Origin: Macrocybe gigantea
Lineage: Eukaryota; Basidiomycota; Agaricomycetes; Agaricales; Callistosporiaceae
Length of the DNA stretch: 64,000 bases
Direction of reading: 5' to 3'
Assembly (NCBI GenBank): GCA_011319805.1
Contig: SJRY01000245.1
Span: 310,001-374,000, forward strand
Part shown: piece by piece, positions 32,489-43,432 of the stretch
Layout: the number at the start of each line of letters is the position of its first letter
How positions within the stretch are numbered: the first letter of the stretch is position 1
The notes under the pieces: model-generated
The model's database searches: none
What the model was told of the DNA's origin: nothing
Seen by the model: only the letters and a program-made list of their open reading frames with translations
Position numbers and translations under genes: made by a program

Positions 32489-35400
32489 TTACAAGCTCGC
32501 AATAACGCCGACTCCAGTTCGTAATGTGTCCTTCGCTAGTTGGACTGCCCACTTCATGGATTTGGACACATCGTTTCCAAGGACGTCGTCTGAGGGGCGG
32601 AAGGTTTCGGATAGAAAATACACCAACCCCGTGGCTAATGTTTCTATTCGTGTGGCTTTGATGAAAATCTCCTCAATCCCACGCCGATCCTTCGCCAGTC
32701 CAGCTTTCCCGTATTCGAACTGTGTCAACGGTCTTGCTGATTGGCTGCTGATAAAGATCTGTTGCATCAACTGTTGCAGAAACTTGAGTGACTGGCCCTG
32801 CAGCATGGTGAAATCTACAGCCTGGGCATCAAACTTGGTTAAGAACATGGCCGACAAAGAGAGACGAAATTAACCTTGAGCACAGTCAGTGTTAAGCAGT
32901 CTTTCGCAATCCACCATCCGTAAGCGGCCGCTATGTTTTTCATCCTGGAGGTTGAAACCTTACTCCTCGTTGTCGACTCGCTCCCATCGTTCAAGCTCTT
33001 GACCACGGCCTCACCGCCAACCGTCGTCTCACCAAGTTCTCGGAAGAAGTCCCATAGACAAAACTGGAGGGTGATTTTATGGGAATGGGAGGACTGCGTC
33101 AGACGTTGACCGACAAGCGCGTAAAAGGGATTGTACAATTTCTCCTGAGATAAAACAAGTGTGAAGAGCATGTATTTCCGAATGTGATAGAGCGTACGTT
33201 TCCACAACAGTGAAGCAAGACCCGAACAATTTCTCGTTGCTGAGTCTCAGACAGAGATAACTGGGAGAGTCTCTCGCAAGCATCGATATAGTCCTGAAAT
33301 CCTGGTTTGAATGTGAGTCGTAAAAGAACGCAGATATACATAAATACCTCGCTGCTCATCAACACGATGAAGATGCTCCGCCGAATGTCGGTATTCATCC
33401 CTTGACTCCGAGCCAGGCCAGATAGTCCATTCCCAGACTGAGCTTCATTCGTATTTTCATAATCGTCGAAGGTGAAGACTTGGCGATTGACATCCGGTTG
33501 GCGTTCGACAAGAGGATCACCATTCCAAGCCGCTCCGACCAACCACCATTTGCCGCGAGATTCAGCGGAGCGAAGGTCGCTGAGACTGACACGTAATGGC
33601 TCATGAGTAAACACTGAAGGGAGGTGTTATGTGTACATGCGGAATGGATGAAGAGCTCAATGCAGCATACCCTGTCGTTTTTTTGCCAGCCCAGACAGAA
33701 ACCGCTTCATACGGTCGGCAGCATCGGGCCCCTGACTTGGTGCAGATTTCTTCAATTTGTTGTTTTTAACGTTTGAAAGGGTCTCGATCATGAATCGAGT
33801 TCTGGAACTGTGAACGATTGTAGGCATCGGATGAAATGAAATGACAAAATACGTCGCTTACCTGGGTACCGCGGAAGCCTTCGAGGTCTTGTCCTGAACG
33901 ACGAGAATGATATCCTTTAATGCAGATGGATCGTCCTGTCGAAGTTGGTGGCCGGAGCCTATCAAGGTTGAGCTGAGTGTAGAATGCTCGATGAGTGATG
34001 GTGTTATACATACTCCTGACTATTCTCAGTAGCAGTTCCACATTAAATTCTCGCAATGATTGGTCAAGGATTTCTCGAATTATGTCGAGGATAAGGACAG
34101 CAGAAATGACCCGGAAGTTGTATAATTCCGAGAACAAAGCAATCAAGTTGATGCATTCTTTTCCTCGCACGTTGATGTCCTCCGCCTGACCTTGGCGATT
34201 CACCGAAGTGTCTTGTTCTTTTGAGGCGGAAAAAAAGCCTTCATAAGATTGAACAGCCTCGTGTATGAAATGTGCAGCTAAATGTCATCAGAGACTTAGT
34301 GTCGATGTGATGAATGACAACATACCGAATTCAATGCCAACGGTCTTGTGTAAGGCGGATATGAAACCAGCGTACAGCACGACGTAAGAATCCAATAACG
34401 AAGAAGGCGAAGCAACACTGTTGACAATCAACGTCGAAAGCTGTGATGTGACATCTAGGTTCACGAGACTCGTAAGCCATCCATACACCAAGAATCGGCA
34501 ACACGCACCATTGCGCCTATAATTCCTGTATATCTCCTCAATGTTGTCGAGGATGCTTCCAATATTCTGTTCGCTCATCCTACAGCTTTCATCAAGACGT
34601 TATATTCAAGCCACTGGGATGAACCGCACCGATTGAGAAGCCCCTTCAACCGCTTCTTCAACTTTGTCTGCTCCCCGAGTCAATGTCGCCTAAGGATTGC
34701 AAATGCCTTTGAGAGGGCGGCACGTATTTTGCTGGATTGTTCTGCGCTTCGGGACTATCCGCTTGGAACGTGCTAAGAAGTGATGAGGATGCAACTCGTT
34801 CTGAGTTGGGTGTAACGTCATCCGCCTCGATACCCTGCCATTCTTTTTCATCCACAGACAGGTACTCTGAATTCGTGAGGCTGGACTGATACTCCTCGAC
34901 TTTCTCATTGGCCTTGGAGGAAAGTGAAGTCACAGACTGTCGTTGCTGGTCAAGCCGGTTAAGAAGGAGTTAGAGATGGTACAAACCATGTTTGCGGGAC
35001 CACCAATAGAGGACACAAAATCCAATAAGCCTAATACGAATGGTCTGGGTTGCATGTCCCATTGTGAATTGTAAACGAGGAGAGTATCGCACCATCTAGG
35101 CCGTCATCATCTGGACGTTGTTTTCCACCTTTCTTCTTGTACCCCAGCTTTGCCTCCAGAAACGTGATATACGCGTCCTCCTCTTCTTCTTTCTGACTTC
35201 GTGGACGAAGCGGATACTCGACAACTATGCTCCGACTCTGTTTCTTTTTTCCTTGGGCAGTCGTCCTTCGTCCCGATTGCTGAGCCTTTCGGTCCGATTC
35301 CTTCACTGATACTGAAGGGGCGGGTGTCGAGACGGACGGCTCGGTAGAAATGGTATTGTCGGACTTGAGTCTCTTGCAAGCTTGCAAATCTTCATGTTCA

Positions 35401-35582
35401 TCAGGTGTCCGTCGTTTCGAGGCCGAAAAAAAGAGGGACTTCGCCTGCTTCCGTTCGAGGCGTTCTTTTTTCCTTTCTTCCTTTCTTGATTTGCGTTTTC
35501 TTGTTGACGGCCGAGCAGGGTTATCGCTAATCACCTCTTGAAGGGCCTGTGGGAGGCGTAGCGCGCTCGATTTCCTTTGCAT
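32489..35582 (-). CDS. SGD1: SGD1/NOM1 nucleolar MIF4G-domain protein
   Basis: SGD1/NOM1 acts in 40S ribosomal subunit maturation in the nucleolus. The ATG at 35582 opens a very basic region (TRKRKSRKEERKKERLERKQ) and acidic spacers. After introns come AKYVPPSQRHLQSL, NIGSILDNIEEIYRNYRR, LSTLIVNSVASPSSLLDSYV and GKECINLIALFSELYNFRVI, the MIF4G repeat. DLRSAESRGKWWLVGAAWNG follows, then the MA3 domain with DIRRSIFIVLMSSEDYIDAC, KITLQFCLWDFFRELG, AAAYGWWIAKDCLTLTVLK and FTMLQGQSLKFLQQLM. It ends GVGVIASL at TAA 32489-32491. Nine or more short introns are used and all domain blocks are in the expected order. A preceding in-frame TTG is not an acceptable start. Confidence 0.92.
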
Positions 35583-35668
35583 GTGTCTTAGGAAAGGGAG
35601 CAATCGGAGTCAGTCATCCCGTCCCCGCGATATATAGATATGATGTGTTAAAGGCACCATTGTAATGT

Positions 35669-35739
35669 GCATTGATGGTGTAGCGGTAACATTGGGTCTT
35701 CCCATGGCCTAGCTCCGGGTTCGACTCCCGGTCAATGCA
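35669..35739 (+). tRNA. tRNA-Gly (CCC), copy 1
   Basis: The 71-nt sequence folds fully. Acceptor GCATTGA pairs with TCAATGC plus discriminator A, and the D arm GTG/CAT surrounds TAGCGGTAA. Anticodon stem GGGTC pairs with GGCCT (two G-U type pairs) around TTCCCAT, giving anticodon CCC. T arm CCGGG/CCCGG encloses TTCGACT, which also forms the B box GGTTCGACTCC. There is no intron and no encoded CCA. A TTTT run about 13 bp downstream may terminate it. Confidence 0.93.
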
Positions 35740-35824
35740 GTAAAGAATAAGTTTTGTTCCCTCACTGCTTTTTATCTCGTCATCATCCATCATTATAGAT
35801 CTGCATAGGTGCACAGCAAGCACT

Positions 35825-35895
35825 GCATTGATGGTGTAACGGTAACATTGGGTCTTCCCATGGCCTAGCCCCGGGTTCGACTCCCGGTCAATGCA
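35825..35895 (+). tRNA. tRNA-Gly (CCC), copy 2
   Basis: This is a second 71-nt tRNA-Gly(CCC) whose start lies 156 bp after the start of copy 1, in the same orientation. It differs from copy 1 at two places only: TAGCGG becomes TAACGG in the D loop, and the variable loop CTCC becomes CCCC. All stems stay paired. The flanks are not similar, so the visible duplication is limited to the tRNA. Confidence 0.93.
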
Positions 35896-35898
35896 GTC

Positions 35899-35905
35899 TT
35901 TTTTT
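35899..35905 (+). terminator. RNA polymerase III terminator (T7) of tRNA-Gly copy 2
   Basis: A run of seven T begins three bases after the 3' end of the second tRNA-Gly gene, a strong Pol III stop signal. The following gene-free bases up to 36322 are the presumed 3' region of the GH17 gene; I see no further supported feature there. Confidence 0.8.
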
Positions 35906-36322
35906 GGACCAAGTGCCATATTAGAACGCCATTGCCCACACTTCCTGCCAGTCGCATACAAATTTAAATCGTTCCCTTGATGTCCCAAATTTTTTGAACA
36001 GCCACCTTCTTCGCCTACTCCCAGTTTTCTGCCAAAATGAATGCCGTCACAGAGTTCGCCTGCTTGCCTCTCCCAACTGAACACCAACGTGGCATGCTAT
36101 ATGTGTGCCCTGCAAAGCGTCATGGTTCAACACCCATCACTTCTTTTTTTGATTCAGCCTTGTAAACAATTATGTGCAAGCAGGATATTCTGGCGACACA
36201 GTCTGCAGATAGTAACATAATGTCCAATATATATAGAATGGAACGTAATGATGATCACAGCTAAATAGCGTCCAAGTCACTAATCGTCCTACATTGCATA
36301 GATCGTTCAGGTTCATTAGAAT

Positions 36323-38523
36323 TTAAGGTGATTGACAGTCAGGAATATTGATATTCTTGAGGCTGCCGCTACAGTGTTACCCATGTCACTAGGCGTCATG
36401 TTGAAGGAAGACATGACAACGTACTTCGAAGTGAACAAGCCCCACCAGCCCTAGATACGTCCGCGTCAACAATGCGAAGCTGTATTTCTACATTGAATTA
36501 CCTCCACACCACCAAATTGAGCATCCTGGGGTTGCGAAGTCAGCAGAAGTATGAAAGCGACTTTTGTTGGCAATCCTACTTTCCATGGTTCATCAAAGAC
36601 CTGGTTGACCAGAGACCGTGAGCAAAAGATTTCCGAACAATTCATGATGTGCTTAGAAGCGCACCTCGAAGAAAAAGTAACCAGTACTGTTAGTGTTAGC
36701 TTGACAGACGAAGGTATTTAGAAATTTCTAGCAGACAAATCGTTCGTCAACTAGTTGACACTGAGGTCAAGGACAGAAACCTGAAGGTTAGATTCTGAAG
36801 CTGTCGATGGTCCATTGTTTGCATTGCCAGCGTCAGAGGATTTCTGCCCAATGAGTAAGCGGCACTGTAAGCAACGGCTATCTCCAGTAACAACATACCG
36901 TTGGCCAGCCTAGCATGGAAAAGGGTCGAAGATGCCGTTTTAGCACTTGAGAAATCACTACATACCCGTCTCGGCAATGTACATCGTTGGTTTGTTCGGA
37001 AGAGCGTTAGCGACATCGACATCGGTTGTTTGGAAAAATTGCGCAGTCCAGCTGGCAGCGTCCTCGGCGCTGACATTCGCAAACCAGGGGTGTACGTTCG
37101 CCATCTGTAGAAATTATGAAGCACAATTTTCTGCGCGGAAGAGAAGAGGCCTACGCCGTAGTCGACTGCCTGCAAGATCTGGTTGTTGAAATAGCTGCCA
37201 GCATCCGCTGTGCCGACGGGGAGGTTCTTATTGAGATTTAGACCGGCCAGCATATCTCGCGTATCCTTAATATTCGCTATTAGTATTGCAGCCCCAGTAT
37301 TTCCTATGTCACTGTTTGCATCCGTCGCTTGGTTTGCATTGAGATAACTGCGAGTAAGCACAAGAAGTGAGTACAAGAATGGTCGAGAAAGGAACACAGC
37401 TGGGTTGTACTTCAACATGAACTCGTTTCCGACAGTGATGCCCCCGATGTGGTCAGTGCCGTAAGTCTGGATGGCCGCCTTGATTACATCGCGCTGCCGT
37501 TGGTACGCAGCACCGTTATCTGTGGCAATGGCATAGTTACCCAGCCAAACCGTCAAGTTGACTTTAGTCTGCTTTATGGCCTCCAACTGCAGCAAGGGTC
37601 ATCGGTCTGACGACACAAGACAAAGTGCGACGAGACTCACGACCAATGCAGTCTGATTACAGTCCGCTCCATACAACCGGATGCGCTAAGGCAGGATAAG
37701 AGATGGTAATATGAAAGCCGCTTGAAAATGGCGTACAGTCGTGAGCTGCGATATCAACTGGCCTTGCATTGAGCAGACTGGACAAACTAGTCTCGGTTGC
37801 AAAGTCTACAATACCTGTATGTCCCTGATGACGGTGCCTAATGTTCTCAATCACGTCAGCATCTGGGAGTCCCAGTCCAAACAAGAGACTTACCAAGGTC
37901 GTTTCCGCACTCTGGGAGTTGAGAACCCTGGGGCGTGTACGCGAGACCGTAGAATGACTTATGTAGTCTTGAATCCTTTACGAAGGTGCTTGGGTCATTT
38001 GGATCCGATTGATGAACGGGCGATGATCCTGATCCAGTGTTCGTCGATGATTTTGAATTATTCTTCGAGACTGCGACGCCGACGCCAACACCGATGCCTA
38101 TGATCGCAACCAGAGCGATGATGGACCCAATGACCTGGAGATGGTCGAGCTCAGGTAAGAAGCAATACGGATGCGGCTGAACAGAGAGAACGCACAATCC
38201 ACTTTGAGCGTTGGCTACCAGACTTGTTCGCTCCTATCCATCGACTAGAGTCATATGGGGCACTTGTCGCATGCATATCGTCCACCGAGTGCGTTGCAGC
38301 TTGGGTATACATGGGCTGTCGGGCTGCAAGGTTACTGTCATGCCATGCTTGCGCGGGCAGCGGAATGTCTTGTGCCGCAGGATGGCTCGGCTGGTCACAG
38401 CCTCGTCAAATGAGTGACTTTCGGGGAGCGATGCCCTGCAGAGCTTACCCCGGCATTATCGTAATAGTTGTAAAGGTCCGTGGTCGAATGAGACGGCTGG
38501 TCCCTGTAAGGGGTATATGGCAT
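36323..38523 (-). CDS. Membrane-anchored glycoside hydrolase family 17 (endo-beta-1,3-glucanase type)
   Basis: GH17 enzymes cut or rearrange beta-1,3-glucan of the fungal wall. The N-terminal tail from ATG 38523 (MPYTPYRDQPSHSTTDLYNY) is cytosolic in type. It is followed by a membrane anchor, VIGSIIALVAIIGIGVGV, so this is a type II membrane protein with an extracellular catalytic domain. FYGLAYTPQGSQLPECG opens the barrel. The proton donor is Glu in GGITVGNEFM and the nucleophile is Glu in MYIAETGWPT; NVHPWFANVSAEDAA, NGPSTASESNLQ, VFDEPWK and GWWGLFTSNGSLKNINIPDC complete the fold. It ends at TAA 36323-36325. About 12 short introns are used, and the last one (GTACGT...GTAG) is needed to obtain the conserved C-terminus. 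All catalytic residues are present. Confidence 0.9.
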
Positions 38524-38699
38524 CGTTGAAAGATTCCACAGCTCGGGATGAAGGTATGGAAACAACACAGCCAGAACGGGGCACGAGGACACACAGGCGC
38601 CTATAAATATATTGAACATGTTCGTGGCTCTATAATTAGTATGCAGTTACACTAGACGGGTAAAAGGGTATCACAGCCGGATATACGCCCAGTCGTTGG

Positions 38700-40342
38700 C
38701 TAGCCCTTCGGCGTATCGAACACACCACTCTTTCTGCCCTGAGACAATGACCGTTTCTGCTTCCGCAGCACCCGCCCACGTTCTGTAGTACCAACCCCGT
38801 CGTTGCTGGTCATACCTTTTCTTTGACTTGGCAGCGTTCGACTACGTGTCACTCCGTTGTCAACCGTCCGAGGGATCTCCGCAATGGGCGACATCGGCCC
38901 GTCACCTGAGGTGCCCCGAGGAGTGTGACCTTCACAGGATCCTGTCAGCACTGCATATCGAACGTCCGCAACGTGAAACACGTACCATTTCTGTCAAGAG
39001 TTGTCCTTCGGCGCGGCAGTCTTGGCTTCTCTCTGTCGACAAGATTCCATCCTTCGCCGAGTTGTGAATGTTCTTCGTCTGAGCTGGGAACATGTGTATC
39101 ATCAATATCTTTAATCGTGCTTCCCGCCGGTAGAGGAGGGATGTCAAGCATGAACCAATCCTGATGTTCAATCAGGAATTCCAGCACCCTCTGACTTAAG
39201 GCATGTTCGCCTGGTGACATTTCATGATTGGGGTGAGAAATAAGGCCTGGCCGGAATATGACAGCGAGATCTGTTATGCGAGTAGGTCAGCTGAGCGCTG
39301 TGGTCAGACAATGGCAGCACAAACTTGTAGCAGTCATAAGATTTTTATCCGATTTCCTGGCAAAGACAGACAGAAGATCTAAAACGTATAATAAGAGGTA
39401 TTGATTAGGGCGTGGCATTTCGCGGATTAGTCGTTTGTATGTTGAGATTATTTCATCCTGACTGTGCGGCTGCCTCGCTGGAGAAAACTTTCGTTTCAGT
39501 AGGGTACCAAAGCGGGTCAATCGGACCTCACCCAACGCATCGCGGAACTGGGTATCGAGTATCAGAATCATGCAAGTGATAAATGATAGAACTTACGTGG
39601 TGGTACATATCATGAGGTATGACAGGTTCCTTGGTTCGAGAATCATGAAGCGGATTGTCATAGTGCAATGAAAGGGTACTTACAGGCATCTGTGTGAGAT
39701 ATCTCCGGAAAACGCTCGCCACATCGTGCGTCGTGTACGTTTCCTGTTTCCAGTCTAGATCCTTGCCATACTGGAATAAGGATATCAGCGGAAATAAAAG
39801 CAGGACAGTCAGACTGGAGATGCACCCGTGGAGGTGTCTCAAAAGCAGCTTGCAGTTCTCGCATTCGTTTATTGGATCCATTCACGCGGAACGTTCCTGG
39901 AACTTCCGTGGCTGCACGGGGTGCATGTAAGAATGTGGCCGTTGGTTGTGGAATTAAAGTTCACCGTTCTCCTTCAGGTATAGGCCGCTATATGATTGAT
40001 ATTGACGTCATTGAGTGGGTGTGGAATAAGATCATGTAAGGCTTGCATACCACTTTGCAACGACGACGGGAATGTAGCCCCAAACATAGAGTTCGCCATT
40101 GGCATTTGCTGTCGAGATTTGTACGCTGGCGTACTTGAGACTCTCCCTCAGGGGCTTTCCAAAGACAGTGTGCGGGGTATCGTCTGCGATGGTGTTCACT
40201 GTCAGGCATCAATTGCGCAGATGGCATGGGGCTCACCAGTTCTCCGGAACTCGCTATCCTTTTTTACCCCTTGGGCAAAAGTGAAGTGATTCCACCATGC
40301 CTTGAGGTTTGCCTTGGATGGTGGATTATACCCATTGTCCAT
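38700..40342 (-). CDS. RhoGAP domain protein (SAC7/BAG7-like)
   Basis: It accelerates GTP hydrolysis on Rho GTPases and so shuts off polarity and wall signalling. The ATG at 40342 gives MDNGYNPPSKANLKAWWNHF. After an intron comes VFGKPLRESLKYASVQIST, and then YIPVVVAKCGLYLKENATEV. The arginine finger lies in PGTFRVNGSNKRMRELQ. HDVASVFRRYLTQMPEPVIP, RPNQYLLLYVLDLLSVFA and DLAVIFRPGLISHPNHEM complete the GAP fold, followed by QRVLEFLIEHQDWFM. The tail is a Ser/Arg-rich disordered region ending DTPKG at TAG 38700-38702. The GKPLRESLKYASV block places it nearest yeast SAC7/BAG7. It stands head to head with a Rho-effector-type GBD/FH3 gene. Confidence 0.9.
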
Positions 40343-40599
40343 GTTCGCGGGTGCCAAGCGCAGACGGGATTGGGATCAAACAAGTCCGAACGATCAGAGG
40401 AGCTGCGCAGAGGCAAGTGGCGGCTCGGAGTATGATGCGAGCGTATGAAAGCGAAGGGCTTTGCAGAGAAATGATTGGACGAGTAAACGAGATGGAATTA
40501 GACCGAAATGAGGACTATGGTCAAGGGAAAGATGAAGGAACGCTGCGAGTTTGGTGCTCCAGCTAACTTTACTGGTCAGGCACTGGGCCACAGTCAGTA

Positions 40600-40846
40600 G
40601 CACAGCCACTGCTCCTGGCCTCGTCTAATTTTCTTGCTGTTCTCATCTCGCTCCTGAGGAGCCTCAAACTCACCTACTCTTCTCGCGTACTCGCTGCCTT
40701 CGGTGCAGGTGCAGTTTCTGCATTGGCCTTAAGCATTCGGCATCGCTTCTCTCGGCCTTCCCGTTCTGTCCAACGTTGGCGCTCTCGCCGGCGCGATGGG
40801 CTATGGCCTAGACAACTCAAATGCTTCACATATAAGAAATGAGTAG
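40600..40846 (+). other. Unassigned coding-like stretch with hydrophobic reading frames
   Basis: Two overlapping frames read as plausible membrane protein: SRVLAAFGAGAVSALALS in one, then FGIASLGLPVLSNVGALAGA in the next, ending GYGLDNSNASHIRNE at a TAG (40844-40846). They join only if one or two bases are skipped near 40735-40739. I find no start codon, no family match and no intron that explains it. It may be a pseudogene remnant or chance GC-rich sequence. The rest of the 720 bp between the RhoGAP and GBD/FH3 genes shows nothing else and must contain both promoters. Confidence 0.3.
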
Positions 40847-41062
40847 AGATGCTGTATGCACCTTGACAGATAGGCATGCAACGCTTAAATATGGAGATCG
40901 AAACGCACTGCGCCATGCTCGAATAGACAGATATAGAAACGTGGACCCTTGCACGTGGATGAAGGTGCGATCATGTGACTCAGTCGCGTGAAGGTTCAAA
41001 TGCGGAGGCCAGACCACGGTTGGATAAGCAGTTCAACTTTTCGTCCCTCCCAAGGACCAGCC

Positions 41063-43232
41063 ATGTTCAAGGGCATCCTCCCGTCCAAGAGGATCTCTTC
41101 CTCTGACTTTACCATGCTTACGATGTTCCATGACTCTGTTGAAAATGCGAAGGAGAATTTGCCTGGCCCTGGCCCGGCAAAGTTCTCAAAGATGCCGTTC
41201 GGAACGACAAAAGATCAATCCCAGTTGCGAGACAAGCAAGGACGAAATGCTGAAAAGAAGTACCTGGAGGACAAGGATCAGCCCACCGAAGGACAAAACA
41301 CCAACGTCGCATTCGACAAATTGCTGGCGAGTCCTTTTTAAATGCAGCGATCCGCATCCGGCCTTTACAGTTTCCAACAGGACGATCTTCAAATACCCTC
41401 CACGCTTCGAGCGAAACTCATTGGAATGGACGCGACCGTAAAAGCGGCGATGCTCAAATCATCCTATGCATTGTCTATTAACCCGAGACCTACGACACCA
41501 ACCAAGGCGCGGCCTAGCGTTCGAAGAGCGCGAAGCATAGAAGTTGTAAACTCTCCGAGCTCCTCTCAAGACTACACGATTGAGGAATCGCCGCTCTCAG
41601 CTTTCCCGACAGGACAGGTCTCCGCGCACCACCCTTCATCTATCACTGGTTCGCCTGGTCCCCGCAAAGGGAGCGCGCACACAAAGGGCATGTCTTTCGA
41701 CGCTCAACGAATCTTCTCGCGAAGCAACGTTCATCTGCCGTCTACGTTGACGTCAGATACTGTCCCAACCAAAATCAGCAAGGACAAGATCTCGTCAAAT
41801 AGAAATATCTCGCCGACCAAGTTCTGCAGCATCCTTTTAAGCACGTCCAGCACCCAACTAGATGTTGAAGACGTCAAAAAGTTGAGATTGATGCTGCGGA
41901 ACGAATCAGCTAGGTGCGCCTAGGATCAATTTCGACTCGACTATATCACATTAACGCTCTCGTAGTTGGTCCCAGGACTTCTTGAAATCGGGAGGCTACT
42001 CTGCCCTACTTACTCGGCTGAACGAAATACTTGAAGTTGAATGGAGGTTAGTGCTGGCCTATTGGGGCGTGGACTTCAGGTTATATTGAAGTCTTCGCAT
42101 TCTTTCAGAGAAGAACAGCACGACGACCAGATCCTACACGAACTGCTACGCTGCTTTAAAGCACTTTCCACTTCAGGAATTGGGTGTTTCGCCCTCCGCA
42201 GTTCTTGTCCGACGCCATTCGTACAACTAGTCGCTTTGCTTTATTCGGACAAGAAACCTGGCGAAGTAGCGACTCGTCAACTGATTGTGGAGTTGCTCCT
42301 TATCCTCTTTGATCTATACCCACCGAGCTCCCTACCATCCATTAGTAACTCTCCGAACGCAAGGCTTTCTGCGAGACGCGAGGCATGGGAATCTGACAGT
42401 GTCTCGCCCAGTTCCAACGTCGTTACCCTTCCCCCTCCCCACAGAACATTCTTCTCACTCATCAGGGCACTACTCCTTACACCAGCTCCACCGCCGTCGG
42501 AATCGCTAGGGGCACCCATTTCTCCACATGCTTTCATAGAATCGCTCCACCTGCCCAGGATCTACAAGACATATCTGCAAGAACTCTCCGATATCTGCAG
42601 AGACTATTTCTGGGTGTTCTGTCACCCAAATAACACCATCTGGATTCTTTCTGCGACGGACGAGAGGAAGGTCGAAAAACCTAGGGCGCCTGGTGGAATG
42701 ACTGGGGGTGTGGAATTCGAGGCTATGGGCTATTTTGTAAGTCACGTCCATTTGATTGGTGACCCACACACATGTTGTTTCCTTCAGACGACGCATCTGA
42801 AGCTCATCAACGCAATCGCAAAATGCGCTGCAGGTCTCAACTTGCCAAGAGACCACGACCACTCCGCATATCGATTCCATTCGGACCTGTTCCTTTCAGG
42901 TTTCGAGCGTATCATCCTGGTGTGTTTGGAGTCTGTCTGTGATACGTGTATGGCTGGTGACAGTTTTGCACCAGATTTCTCGTAAAGCGTCCACGACGTA
43001 TTACCCTACTCTGCATCTGGAATTGGCGCGCTATATTATGCATGCTACCTCATCGGGATATCAGCTTCCGTATACCGTTTCGAGACTGATCGGGCTGCCA
43101 CCAGATTCCCTCGTCAAAGCCAGCTCGATTGGAAACTCCTCGGCTGGGCCGACTACCCCCACGAAAAGAACCAATCCCACAGCACCATCCATCCCTTCGC
43201 CTCGCAAGGTTGAACCCATCAAATTTGACTGA
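41063..43232 (+). CDS. GBD/FH3 (Drf-type) protein without an FH2 domain
   Basis: The armadillo-like GBD/FH3 module of diaphanous formins binds Rho GTPases. Here it forms the whole protein. Exon 1 from ATG 41063 ends NVAFDKLL and is joined by a GC-AG intron (41327-41380) to DDLQIPSTLRAKLIGMDATV and KAAMLKSSY, the GBD start. A Ser/Pro insert with SPRKGSAHTKG-type sequence follows, then DVEDVKKLRLMLRNESAS, WSQDFLKSGGYSALLTRLNE, ILEVEWREEQHDDQILHELL and RCFKALSTSGIGCFAL. A second region contains IYKTYLQELSDICRDYFWVF and HLELARYIMHATSSGYQLPY. It ends KVEPIKFD at TGA 43230-43232. No FH1 or FH2 is present before or after. It may act as a Rho-binding scaffold; that is inference. It is divergent from a RhoGAP gene. 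Confidence 0.85.
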
Positions 43233-43432
43233 ACATATTGATTCCCTACGACCTGGTATATATACTATGTAATTTAGTTGTCATGCTCTCAGACATCACG
43301 AACCCCCTACGAAACCCATGTTTATCCTTTAGGTATCGGAACGAAGATATTTCATAGCACTACAAACGTCACTTGTTGTACTGATTGCTCAGGTATAGAA
43401 CTTAAGCTCGTTGCTGGGTTCACTCATCTAGC

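Noticed and set aside
35614..36087. Minus-strand frame with a repeated RESNPGLGHGKTQCYRY-type peptide
   Set aside because: The repeat is simply the reverse translation of the two tRNA-Gly genes.
36037..36165. 43-codon plus-strand open frame after the tRNA-Gly pair
   Set aside because: It is short, has no homology that I recognise and lies in the 3' region of the GH17 gene.
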